Assembly (NCBI GenBank): GCA_017445015.1
Contig: JAFSVL010000014.1
Span: 40,072-104,071, forward strand
Direction of reading: 5' to 3'
From: Bacteroidales bacterium
GTDB lineage: Bacteria > Bacteroidota > Bacteroidia > Bacteroidales > UBA932
Length of the DNA: 64,000 nucleotides
Positions 17,309 through 25,904 of the stretch are shown one piece after another. The notes below the pieces were generated by a model that searched no databases, was not told the origin of the DNA, and saw only the letters and a program-made list of their open reading frames with translations. The translations under genes were made by a program, and so were the position numbers. How positions within the stretch are numbered: the stretch's first letter is position 1; each line of letters starts with the position of its first letter.

Positions 17309-19891
17309 CTAATAGGTCAACTTCATCCAGGAGCTCGTATTCTTCGAGGCCGCAGTGCCCCCGGGGACGGGAAGCAGGGACTGGAACCCGTCATTCGAGT
17401 CCTGCACGGCAAAATTCACCAGCAGCGCGGAACCGCTGGCAGGCAGTTGCGAAAGCGGCACGGAAAACTCCACGACAGCGACGCCATCCCCCCGGCTCAC
17501 GGCACTGGCGGCGGAGAGCGATGCCGAGGCCCAGGAACCGCCCCACTTGCAGCAACTGAGCGTTCCGCCCAGCGTGGACTGCAGATACACATCGCCGGAA
17601 GCGATGGCGCTCTTGGACGCATTCGCCAGATAGATACGGACATAATCCGACGCGGAAAGGGCGGCATTTTCCAGTTCAGCGAGGAAATACAGCATGCCGC
17701 CGCAGACGCTGGCACGCAGGGTGGCATGCATGTCGCCCGCCGAACCCAGGAACAGCGCCTGGTCGGAGGTGCTCCAGTCACCATTGCGGCCGTCAACCGT
17801 CACCTGCCGGGAAGAAGCACGGATATTGTGGTTCAGGTAGTGCTGTCCCACCTCGATAAAGAATCCCTTCCCCTTCGCTCCGCCTTCACCCGCCGTTCCG
17901 GCAAGGAGCACATGGCCGTCCGCCAGGCAGGAGCCCCAGAATCCGTGCCCCATGGGATAATCGGCGGAAGAAGCACCGAACATCCGTACCGGATCGGCGA
18001 AATTCCGTCCGGTCTCATCGCCGAAGACACGGTAAAAGATATTGTTTGAATTGTAGGTCAGGACGATTTCTCCAGAGGGGAACTGCTCGATGGTGGGCGC
18101 AGCACCCTTGAACTTCTGGTTCACCCGGTCGGAAGGCATGACCCCGTCCGCATCGGGGCTTCCCCAGTTTCCGGATCCGTCACTGTACGCCATGCTCACC
18201 CAGTAGTTGGAAGTAGTGGCATCGGCCTTCGCAAAATTGGCCTCGCCGCAGCCGACGAGCTGCCTGCTGCCGTTCAGGGCGATGACGCCGGGCATCTGGT
18301 CCGTATAGATTTTGGTGCCGTTCTTCTGGTCCCGGACCTGCCGGAAGGCCCAGAGATGGTCCTCCAGGGCATTCGAGGGCTGCCAGGTAAGGCCGTTGTT
18401 ATCCGAATAGATATAGGAAACCCCGCTGCTGACAACCGCATTGTCCCACACGCCCTCCACATAAGGCCGGGAATCCGTGTAGTACACGACGACACGTCCG
18501 GAAGACAGCACGATGGGCCGTGGCTCCCAGGTCGTTCCCACATTGATATACTGCCCGGCACTCCAGGTCCGGCCTTCATCGGAACTGAACTTGAACACCA
18601 GTCCGTTGTCCTTGATCCTGTGGCGGAAATCCCCGCTGCGGCGATAGGAAGCCACCACCATCAGGCGGCCGTCCGGCAGGCGCAGGGGATGCGCCCCGGC
18701 ATAGATGCGCTGGAAGGTATCGCCGTAGGGACTGGAAACATTGTAGTCCCGTGCAAAAATTTTCCTCGGGGAATGCCAGTGCTTCATATCACTGCTTTCG
18801 AGGATATAACATTCCGTCCCCGCCCAGGTGTATTTTTCCGTACTCTCCGTATAGATGCCGTTATGATAGAACAACAGCCAGCGGTGATCCTTCGTGCGGA
18901 TAAAACGGGGATACGACGGCATGGGAAGGGTGGTCACATCCTCGCCCAACTCTACATAGGAATTGCCTACATAGGTAAGCATGGAACGGGAGGTCTGCCC
19001 GGCATGGGAATTGAGTTCCCCGTTCCCGGCATTGAGCATCCAGTAGGGCGTTATCTCCATGTTGGAATCGTCCACATCGCCCGCATGGGCGTCCACCTCG
19101 GTTCCGTCGGGGACATAATTGACGGTGGTATTGTATATCACGCCCGCCGTCGCCGTAAAACTTTTCGCGGACGAAATGTGCATCAGGCGGCCTGTCACAT
19201 CGGCAATGCGCACCTTCAGGCCGGAAGCATAGGTCCCGGCGGGAATCGCCACCAGCATGGGCTGCCCCTGAGCGATGCCTGCGGGATGCAGGAGTTCCAC
19301 GGTAGGGCTTCCGCCAGAGGCCTGCAGGCTCATCGCAGCCGGTTTGAATTGAAAAGTGCCGCTGAGCTGTTCTCCGCCCGCTGCGGTAATCCGGACACTC
19401 TTGATGGCGGGCTGCGGGGCGGCGCCGGACACCGTAAAGCGGATCCAGGCCACGGCATGACGGAATTCCAGTTCCGCCACAGCCCCGGTCTGTTTCCCGA
19501 TCATGACGGAGGCGGCCGGGTCGAAGGAATTGGCGGCATAGGCTTGTTTCGCGGGCAGTTCCACATTGCCGTACTGCGCCAGTGCAGGGCGATAAGAGCC
19601 TGTCACAAATGCGCCCGCCGGATAGATTGCATAATAGGGCGCACTCAGTACGGGGAGCGTAAAGGATGCTGAAGAGGGATTGTCCGGTGCGATGGTTATG
19701 CCCGTCGAGGCGTTTCCGTTCACGACAATCGCATCTCCCGGCTGCCAAATGACTTTGGTGCCGCTGAGCGCGGTCCTGGAAGTTTCCAGGCTGCAGGAAA
19801 GGGTCATTGTTTCCGGCGTTTCCATCTGTTGCGGGCTACACCCGCCTGCCAGCGCCGGCAGGGCGGCTGCCAGCCAAAAATATCTATTCAT
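17309..19891 (-). CDS. Fimbrillin-like domain fused to a sialidase-fold (BNR) enzyme and CBM9-like domain, lipoprotein
   Basis: This 860-aa lipoprotein (MNRYFWLAAALPALAGGC, Cys18) has three parts. Residues about 28-275 are a fimbrillin-like module: SRTALSGTKVIWQPGDAIVV, YYAIYPAGAF and NSFDPAASVMIG. Residues about 290-640 are a sialidase-type beta-propeller with Asp boxes SSDEGRTW and SDNNGLTW, a leading Arg in YPRFIRTKDHRW, and the WEP, TDS and TDQMP motifs shared by four or five paralogs here. The C-terminal 190 residues look like a CBM9/DOMON-type sandwich (VDGRNGDWSTSDQALFLGS). Its start overlaps the preceding gene by 8 nt. It is probably surface exposed and acts on, or binds, the PUL glycan. 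Whether it is a sialidase, a GH93-like arabinanase or something else is open. Confidence 0.8.
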   Translation of the reverse strand: MNRYFWLAAALPALAGGCSPQQMETPETMTLSCSLETSRTALSGTKVIWQPGDAIVVNGNASTGITIAPDNPSSASFTLPVLSAPYYAIYPAGAFVTGSYRPALAQYGNVELPAKQAYAANSFDPAASVMIGKQTGAVAELEFRHAVAWIRFTVSGAAPQPAIKSVRITAAGGEQLSGTFQFKPAAMSLQASGGSPTVELLHPAGIAQGQPMLVAIPAGTYASGLKVRIADVTGRLMHISSAKSFTATAGVIYNTTVNYVPDGTEVDAHAGDVDDSNMEITPYWMLNAGNGELNSHAGQTSRSMLTYVGNSYVELGEDVTTLPMPSYPRFIRTKDHRWLLFYHNGIYTESTEKYTWAGTECYILESSDMKHWHSPRKIFARDYNVSSPYGDTFQRIYAGAHPLRLPDGRLMVVASYRRSGDFRHRIKDNGLVFKFSSDEGRTWSAGQYINVGTTWEPRPIVLSSGRVVVYYTDSRPYVEGVWDNAVVSSGVSYIYSDNNGLTWQPSNALEDHLWAFRQVRDQKNGTKIYTDQMPGVIALNGSRQLVGCGEANFAKADATTSNYWVSMAYSDGSGNWGSPDADGVMPSDRVNQKFKGAAPTIEQFPSGEIVLTYNSNNIFYRVFGDETGRNFADPVRMFGASSADYPMGHGFWGSCLADGHVLLAGTAGEGGAKGKGFFIEVGQHYLNHNIRASSRQVTVDGRNGDWSTSDQALFLGSAGDMHATLRASVCGGMLYFLAELENAALSASDYVRIYLANASKSAIASGDVYLQSTLGGTLSCCKWGGSWASASLSAASAVSRGDGVAVVEFSVPLSQLPASGSALLVNFAVQDSNDGFQSLLPVPGGTAASKNTSSWMKLTY

Positions 19892-21707
19892 CGATAAGGA
19901 TTTTGCACCAGTTTTGAGTTTCAGTCGAAGAGACCGGCCGGACGGCCTGCTCGCCGTCTTCCGCCGAATACAGGGAAAAATTCACCCGCAGTTCCCCATC
20001 GCGCAGGGGAAGTGCGGAAAGGGGTACGGAAAATTCAGCGAGCCAGCACGCATCTCCCTTTGCCGCGACGGCCTCCGCTCCGAATTCCGCATTGTACCAG
20101 CCCGGAGAATAACGGCAGCAGCGGACGGACGCATCCGGGGACACGCGCACATAGATGTCTCCTACGCCGAGCGTCTCCGCCTGAGGATCCGCCAGATAAA
20201 CGGTCACCCGGTCATTTTCAGCGCCAGGAGAGGCCTCCATCTCCGCAAGGAAGCAGAGCCGGCCGGCCGAAACGGAGGCACGCAGCGTAGCATGGCGCTC
20301 GCTTTTGGACCCCACGAAGAGGGCATGATCCGTATCCTGCCATTCTTTATTGTCCCCGTCGATGCGCACATTCCGTCGCACCGCGGCGATGTCGTGATTG
20401 AGATAGTAACGCCCGACCTGCAGGAAATAGCCCAGGCCGTTCTTGCCGCCCGATCCGCCAATGCCCATAAGGGCGATATGGGAATCGATATAGGCAGAGC
20501 CCCAGAAACCCCTTCCGATGGGGCTGGCACCTTCGAATACGCGCAGTTGAGGGCCGAAAGAGAGCCCTTCCTCATCCCCAAGGCGCATATAGAAGACATT
20601 CCCGTCATTATAGGTCAGAAGCGTCTCTCCCGAACGGAACTGCTCGATCTGCGGGCCGGCGCCCTTGGTGAATTTCTTCTCCCAGTCCTGGCGGCCGGCG
20701 GGCAACTCTCCGGAAGGATGCGGGTCGGCGAGCCCCCAGTCGCCGTTTTCATCACTGCGGGCCAGGCTCACCCAATAATCCGTAGTGGAGGACGATCCGG
20801 GAGCCATGTTGGATTCTCCCGCGCCTACCAGACGCTTCCCGCCCACGAGTTCAACCACGCCGGGCATCTGGTCGGTATAGAGGTTTACCCCGTCCTTGCT
20901 GTCCCGCCACTGGCGGAAAGCCGGCAGATGGACGGTATAGGGATCGTCCGGTTTCCAACTGGATCCGTTATCATCGGAATAGATATAGGAAACGCCGCTG
21001 CTCACGAGCGCACTCCTCCACACGCCTTCGATATACGGCAATGAATCCGTGTAATAGATGATGACCCGGCCCGATGAGAGGACCAGCGGCCTCGGTTCCC
21101 AGTTGGTTCCCACGCAGATGCGCCGTTCCTGGGTCCAGGTCCGCCCTTCATCCGAAGAAAAGCGGATGGCCAGACCGTTGTCGCGCATCTTGTGCCGGAA
21201 ATCACCGGCCCGCCTGTAGGAAGCCACGACCATCAGGCGGCCGTCCGCGAGCCGCACGGGATGCGCACCGGCATAGGCGCGGTTGATGACGTCGCCGTAA
21301 TCGGGACTCTGCACGGAACGCTGGTAGGCGAAAATGCTGCGCGGGTTCGTCCACTCCAGCATATCCGTACTTTCCGCATAGTAACAGGCGGAACCTGCCC
21401 AGGTGGAGGTCGTGCCGTTATGGTAGAACATCAGCCATCGTCCGTCCGTGGTCTTGATAAACCGCGGATAGACGGGCATGTCCAGATCCGTCGCGCTGCG
21501 CGGTGTCTGCACATAACTTCCGCCGATAAAGGTCAGCACGCTGCGCTGCGTGGCACCGGCATGCGAAGCGGCATCGTGTCCCCCGGCATTCAAGCGGGCA
21601 AAAGGAGTAACCACCGCCTTCGGAGGTCCGGCCGGCTCAGGATCGTTTCCCCGGCAGGCCCCCAACGCCAGCGGCAGGAGGCAGAGAATGAACGTGCGAA
21701 GTCTCAT
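19884..21707 (-). CDS. Sialidase-fold (BNR) lipoprotein with CBM9-like C terminus
   Basis: This 607-aa protein (MRLRTFILCLLPLALGAC, Cys18) is the closest paralog of the product of the next gene (17309-19891) but lacks the fimbrillin-like module. It begins directly with LNAGGHDAASHAGATQRSVL, which is also found at the start of the propeller in the paralog. Propeller marks are YPRFIKTTDGRWLMFYHNG, Asp boxes SSDEGRTW and SDDNGSSW, NWEPRPLVLSSGR, YYTDS and TDQMPGVV. The C-terminal part has IDGDNKEWQDTDHALFVGS, typical of the CBM9-like sandwich. The gene starts with a 4-nt ATGA overlap on the SGNH gene and ends overlapping the next start by 8 nt, so the three are translationally coupled. Comparison of the pair shows the fimbrillin-like module was gained or lost as a unit. 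Confidence 0.82.
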   Translation of the reverse strand: MRLRTFILCLLPLALGACRGNDPEPAGPPKAVVTPFARLNAGGHDAASHAGATQRSVLTFIGGSYVQTPRSATDLDMPVYPRFIKTTDGRWLMFYHNGTTSTWAGSACYYAESTDMLEWTNPRSIFAYQRSVQSPDYGDVINRAYAGAHPVRLADGRLMVVASYRRAGDFRHKMRDNGLAIRFSSDEGRTWTQERRICVGTNWEPRPLVLSSGRVIIYYTDSLPYIEGVWRSALVSSGVSYIYSDDNGSSWKPDDPYTVHLPAFRQWRDSKDGVNLYTDQMPGVVELVGGKRLVGAGESNMAPGSSSTTDYWVSLARSDENGDWGLADPHPSGELPAGRQDWEKKFTKGAGPQIEQFRSGETLLTYNDGNVFYMRLGDEEGLSFGPQLRVFEGASPIGRGFWGSAYIDSHIALMGIGGSGGKNGLGYFLQVGRYYLNHDIAAVRRNVRIDGDNKEWQDTDHALFVGSKSERHATLRASVSAGRLCFLAEMEASPGAENDRVTVYLADPQAETLGVGDIYVRVSPDASVRCCRYSPGWYNAEFGAEAVAAKGDACWLAEFSVPLSALPLRDGELRVNFSLYSAEDGEQAVRPVSSTETQNWCKILIDE

Positions 21708-24070
21708 TGTACGATGGAGAAACTGATAGACGAGCCGCCGAGAAAATAGAATACCGAACCGTGCTCTCCGCCGGACAGGAAGGGCGTATCGCTCCGGACA
21801 GCCCCCGTAGAGCCCGCCTGGACGGTACCGTCGGCGCAGCGCAGCCGCATCCGCAGGAATCCTTTCTCTATCCCGTTTTCAAAGGTGCAGTCTGCCGTGA
21901 CGTTGGTTGTCCCATATCTGACGGCAAAGGTCGCGTCGCGGGTAAAAGCGCTGTCCCAGGTACTCACCTCGGAACTATTGTGTTTCCAGGTATCGCCGTC
22001 AAGATAGTCGAGATACCAGAAGCAGGGGCCCCGGCGTGTGTAAACCGGCGCGGAGAAACGCACGGTCGTTCCTGCCTTGAAATGCTTGACAGGAAACACG
22101 AATTCAAAGTAGTCGCCCGTCCAGACGCCGCCGATGGCACAGGACGTGCCGGTAGAAGTCTCGGCGATGGAACGTTTGTACACCGGCGAGCCCGCAGGCG
22201 TCGATACCGATACCCACTTGGCAAAGGCCTGGGCCTGGTCTGCCATCCATACGCCGAGCGGACGCCAGAGGAACTGCAGGCCCGCGCCGCCCCAGCCGGT
22301 AAGCTTGAACCGGACGGGGAAAGAGACCGGGAATACATCCACCCCGGTATCGTCCAGACAGGCGCTGCCCGGGACGTCCACATATTCGGGAACTGTGCTG
22401 TATTGGCTCATGTCCGTAATATGGTAAGGATCGGCCGCCGCCGCATTCACCGCGGCGAGCAGCACGGGCCAGTTCCCGTCGATGGCAGGCGTGGTATATT
22501 GGGTCGGGCTGGGATAGAACTCCCGGAAACGGAAACTGATGTCTTCTATGGAGATCCCGGTCAGCGGAGTGATGAGCGTCTTCCAGACCAGCAGCGACGC
22601 CGCCACACGGGTCATGCCGTAGTCGAGATGCACCCCGTCTCCGCGGAGGAGGTCGCAGCCGTTGTCCACATTGAGCGCCGTGGTACGCAGGTTCTGGAGC
22701 ATCGCGCCCGTTGAGAACATCCGCTGGAAAGGATAGCCTTCGGCGGGGTCCATGACATGCAGGGTATTTTCCCGTACGACCGTCTCGAACATTTCGACAT
22801 TGTTCGCGAAGTATTTGAGCAGGTTCTCGTAATTGTCTGCCCAGCAGTGCGACTGGAAAAATACGAATTCCGCATCCGGGCTGGTTACACGGATTTTGTC
22901 GATGAGACCGTGTATGGCGTTGCGCTCCGTGTCGTCCCACTTCCACGCATGGGGGTTCCCGGAATATTCCTGCAGCACGACGATATCGTATTTTTCCTGC
23001 GTGACGATGTCTTTCAGGGAATAATTGTATTCCGTAGAGCCGTTCCAGAAGCGCTGTCCGGGACTCCACCAGGTCATCGACGCATTGCCGGGCTTGTCAT
23101 AGTAAGCATTGTAGCCGACCAGGTAATAGCCGCCATGGAAGACGCGGGTCAGTTCCACCCCCCGCACTCCCTCATGGTTGAGCATCAGGGGAAGCAGGTC
23201 CGTGGCATCCAGCGTGTGGCTGTTGCCGATAAAGAGAATCTTGGTCACATTGTCCCGGCGGTCCGTATCCCCGGCCCCCGCGTCGATAAGCGTGCCGTCA
23301 GGCTCGAAGGTCACGCTGCTTTTGTAAACCACGGCGGGACGGGCGTCGAAGCGCTTGCCGGAACGGATATCCTCGTAATGATTCATCTCGTCCACAATAC
23401 GCAGCCGGATGCCGGATGCATAGGTCTTCGCAGCGATGGCGGCATATACCGCCGTTCCCGGCGCAATGCCTTCCGCAGCGCTGACGACAACGCCCTTTCC
23501 GTCGTTCCCGCTGCTGAGAAGCCTGCCTTCGGCCGGGTCGAAGACCATTGTACCACTCATATCCTCCCCGCCGATGGCGGAAATTTCGATACGGCGGATC
23601 GCATGGGGATGGGAAGAATTGATTTCCAGACGCAGGAAAGCCACGCCGCAGGAGAAGTTCAGTCCGGGAGTATCGGAGGAAACGGCGCACATCAGCGCCG
23701 CAGCCGGGTCGAAAGAGCCTTCCACCCACTGCTGCCGTGCGGGCAGGTTCAGGGAGCCGTAGCGGGACGACAAAGGCGCATACGACCCCTCCACAAACGC
23801 GGATGCGGGGTACAGCGCATGATAGGGATGGGAAATCACCGGCAGCGTAAACTGTGCGCTGCGCCGGTCGGAAGACAGCGTCACCGAGGACGAAGCCTCT
23901 CCGTTCACGACAATCGCATCGTCCTCCGACCACAGGACCCTTACGCCGTCCAACTGGGTCCGGCTTTCCTCCACCGTCGCATGGAATACCATCTGCGGCG
24001 CATTTTCCTGCAGTTCCTGCCTGGTGCACGCCATCATCAGCAGGCAGACCATCAATATATACTTATTCAT
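21704..24070 (-). CDS. Fimbrillin-like domain fused to an SGNH hydrolase (DUF4886-like) lipoprotein
   Basis: This 788-aa lipoprotein (MNKYILMVCLLMMAC, Cys15) begins with the fimbrillin-like module at about residues 22-265: SRTQLDGVRVLWSEDDAIVV, YHALYPASAF and GSFDPAAALM. The hydrolase follows, with KILFIGNSHTLD (nucleophile Ser near 284), VVLQEYSGNPH, and block V DGVHLDYG (Asp near 477, His near 480). This arrangement fits the DUF4886/SGNH group. The C-terminal ~230 residues form another beta-sandwich with many aromatic residues, perhaps a carbohydrate-binding part. It could be a surface carbohydrate esterase. A hairpin-rich spacer of 100 nt separates it from the upstream gene, and it overlaps the downstream one by ATGA. 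Confidence 0.82.
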   Translation of the reverse strand: MNKYILMVCLLMMACTRQELQENAPQMVFHATVEESRTQLDGVRVLWSEDDAIVVNGEASSSVTLSSDRRSAQFTLPVISHPYHALYPASAFVEGSYAPLSSRYGSLNLPARQQWVEGSFDPAAALMCAVSSDTPGLNFSCGVAFLRLEINSSHPHAIRRIEISAIGGEDMSGTMVFDPAEGRLLSSGNDGKGVVVSAAEGIAPGTAVYAAIAAKTYASGIRLRIVDEMNHYEDIRSGKRFDARPAVVYKSSVTFEPDGTLIDAGAGDTDRRDNVTKILFIGNSHTLDATDLLPLMLNHEGVRGVELTRVFHGGYYLVGYNAYYDKPGNASMTWWSPGQRFWNGSTEYNYSLKDIVTQEKYDIVVLQEYSGNPHAWKWDDTERNAIHGLIDKIRVTSPDAEFVFFQSHCWADNYENLLKYFANNVEMFETVVRENTLHVMDPAEGYPFQRMFSTGAMLQNLRTTALNVDNGCDLLRGDGVHLDYGMTRVAASLLVWKTLITPLTGISIEDISFRFREFYPSPTQYTTPAIDGNWPVLLAAVNAAAADPYHITDMSQYSTVPEYVDVPGSACLDDTGVDVFPVSFPVRFKLTGWGGAGLQFLWRPLGVWMADQAQAFAKWVSVSTPAGSPVYKRSIAETSTGTSCAIGGVWTGDYFEFVFPVKHFKAGTTVRFSAPVYTRRGPCFWYLDYLDGDTWKHNSSEVSTWDSAFTRDATFAVRYGTTNVTADCTFENGIEKGFLRMRLRCADGTVQAGSTGAVRSDTPFLSGGEHGSVFYFLGGSSISFSIVQ

Positions 24071-24084
24071 TTTTCTAGTATTTG

Positions 24085-24166
24085 TAAAAATTACCTGCCG
24101 AATAAGGGCACATTTGCCCGGATAGGGCTGCGCAGCAACAAGTGCCCGTTCGGCAGGGAATTTTTA
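24085..24166. repeat. 82-bp structured inverted-repeat element (element B)
   Basis: The left arm 24085-24110 (TAAAAATTACCTGCCG then AATAAGGGCA) pairs with 24143-24166, with a 2-nt bulge and one mismatch. Inside are a GGGCA-CATT-TGCCC hairpin (24106-24119, competing with the outer stem) and a perfect 10-bp palindrome GCTGCGCAGC (24127-24136). The outer word AAAATTACCTGC is identical to that of element A at 6025. It begins 4 nt after the stop of the upstream PUL gene and may modulate read-through to the SGNH gene. Confidence 0.7.
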
Positions 24167-24170
24167 ATTG

Positions 24171-25904
24171 TTACTTGAGAGTTATCGGAATCCATCTTTC
24201 TACCTGGAAGGGCCGCACTCCCGTGAAGGTATCGCACTGGTCGCCCTTATAAAGCATCGCATTGAAATACAACTTTCCGTCCTCCCCGAGGGGCAGTTGC
24301 GACAGTTCCACGCTCAGTTCAGCCACATATCCCGTCCCCCTGACCACGGAAGCGGCTGCCTTGAGTCCGGGAGCGGGGGCCGTCTTCACCGCCCGCGGTG
24401 AAGCATCCATATACACGGGATAGTACCGGGTCTTGTCGGCACCGTCGCCCAGCAGGAGCGTCAGTCCGTCCCCGGTCCGCAGTCCGTCGTCCAGACATTC
24501 GGCAAGGATATACAGGCGGCTGCCGTCATGGGCAAAACGGAAACAGCATTGTGCGGGGGTTTCGCTGCCCAGGAAGAGCGCATCGTCCACCGCCTCCCAG
24601 TCCGTATTCCTGCCATCTACGATGATGGGCACGCGCAGGGCATCCACCGCATGATTGAGGCGCATCTGCGTCACGAGCAGATGGGCTTTTTCCACTTTCG
24701 CCCCCTTATAGGTATGGGTAGCGACGGCCAGGGCCGTGTGGTCGTCTTTCTTTGCCACGGCACCCCAGCGCATCGGCCTGTCGCCGAAAGGCTTGAACTC
24801 CGGTCTTTCGGGCAGGTTGCGGCCGGTCTCGTCACCCAGGCGGCAGCCGAATTCCCCATAGCCGTAGGAGAGCAGGGTCTCGCCGGAAGGGAACTGCATC
24901 AGATAGGGCGCACCGCCCTCTATACACTGGTTACGCCGGTCCTTGGGGCCGGTCTTTTCGCCGGTCAGGGTTTCAGGCCAGGAGGCATCGCCCCAGGAAA
25001 GAGAAATGGTCAGGGGGCCCTCCGTCATCTGCGTTTCATAAGCGCCCAGGGCCGTTTGTGTACCGTTCAGTACGACCACTACCGGCATCTGGTCCGTAAA
25101 GACGGTGCGGGTGGAATCGGCAGGGATGCGCGGCGTTCCCACCGACCGCTGTCTGGGAACGGCCTTCGCGCGCCTCTGGCGGGCGGCCTGTTTCTGCAGC
25201 GTCCAGGTCTTTCCGCCATCCGAAGAGCGCAGCAGGCTGCAACCCGAAGAATTGGGATCCCAGTCCCAGTCGGAATCCGTAAAGAAAACCAGGATTTCCC
25301 CGCTGCTCTCCAGCTGCATCGGATAAGGCTCCCAGTCCACCGTGCGATGGAGGACCTTTTCTTCGCCCCAGGTCTTTCCACCGTCGGTGGAACGCTTCAT
25401 GCAGAGTCCGAATTCGTCCAGGTGCCGGGCGTAATGTTTATCGCTATGAAAGATGCAGAAGCAGAGGATATCTCCGTTTTCAAGTTCTACGGCATCGGCG
25501 GTTGCGTATTTCATCGTATCCTCTTCGCCGTCGCCGTTGGTAAATTTATAGCCTTCGAAGATGCGCACGCCGCGGCTCCAGTGAATCGCGTCGTCGCTGA
25601 AGGAAAGGTAGATGTGATAGCCGTGCTTGAGCGGCTGGTAAAAGAGCAGATAACGGCCGTCGCGCAGCCGCTTGATACGTCCGTAATCGAGCATCTGCTG
25701 CCCCAGCTCCTTGTCGGAAAGGGTGACGAAGGTCCGGAAGTCGGGCTCGAGGTTGCTGCGTTCTGTGAGCCCCGCATGGGAGTTGAGTGTCGCCACCGCC
25801 TTGCGGTTCAGTTCATCGATGGAATGGATGTGTACCTGTGCCGATGCGGCCACGGCCCAGCACAAGGCAAATCCAAGAAAGGAAAATCGTTTCATGGCCA
25901 TCAT
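24171..25904 (-). CDS. Periplasmic sialidase-fold (BNR) protein with CBM9-like C terminus
   Basis: This 577-aa protein has a cleavable signal (MKRFSFLGFALCWAVAASAQ), without a lipobox. The start at 25904 overlaps the upstream stop by ATGA; an ATG nine bases later is possible. The mature protein opens with VHIHSIDELNRKAVATLNSH, which is shared with the next paralog upstream. Propeller features are YGRIKRLRDGRYLLFYQ, Asp boxes STDGGKTW and SSDGGKTW, DWEPYPMQL, FFTDS and FTDQMPVVV. GAPYLMQFPSGETLLSYGYG follows, then VDGRNTDWEAVDDALFLGS marks the CBM9-like sandwich. A retaining or inverting exo-hydrolase role in the periplasm is plausible. Exact chemistry is unknown. Confidence 0.82.
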   Translation of the reverse strand: MMAMKRFSFLGFALCWAVAASAQVHIHSIDELNRKAVATLNSHAGLTERSNLEPDFRTFVTLSDKELGQQMLDYGRIKRLRDGRYLLFYQPLKHGYHIYLSFSDDAIHWSRGVRIFEGYKFTNGDGEEDTMKYATADAVELENGDILCFCIFHSDKHYARHLDEFGLCMKRSTDGGKTWGEEKVLHRTVDWEPYPMQLESSGEILVFFTDSDWDWDPNSSGCSLLRSSDGGKTWTLQKQAARQRRAKAVPRQRSVGTPRIPADSTRTVFTDQMPVVVVLNGTQTALGAYETQMTEGPLTISLSWGDASWPETLTGEKTGPKDRRNQCIEGGAPYLMQFPSGETLLSYGYGEFGCRLGDETGRNLPERPEFKPFGDRPMRWGAVAKKDDHTALAVATHTYKGAKVEKAHLLVTQMRLNHAVDALRVPIIVDGRNTDWEAVDDALFLGSETPAQCCFRFAHDGSRLYILAECLDDGLRTGDGLTLLLGDGADKTRYYPVYMDASPRAVKTAPAPGLKAAASVVRGTGYVAELSVELSQLPLGEDGKLYFNAMLYKGDQCDTFTGVRPFQVERWIPITLK

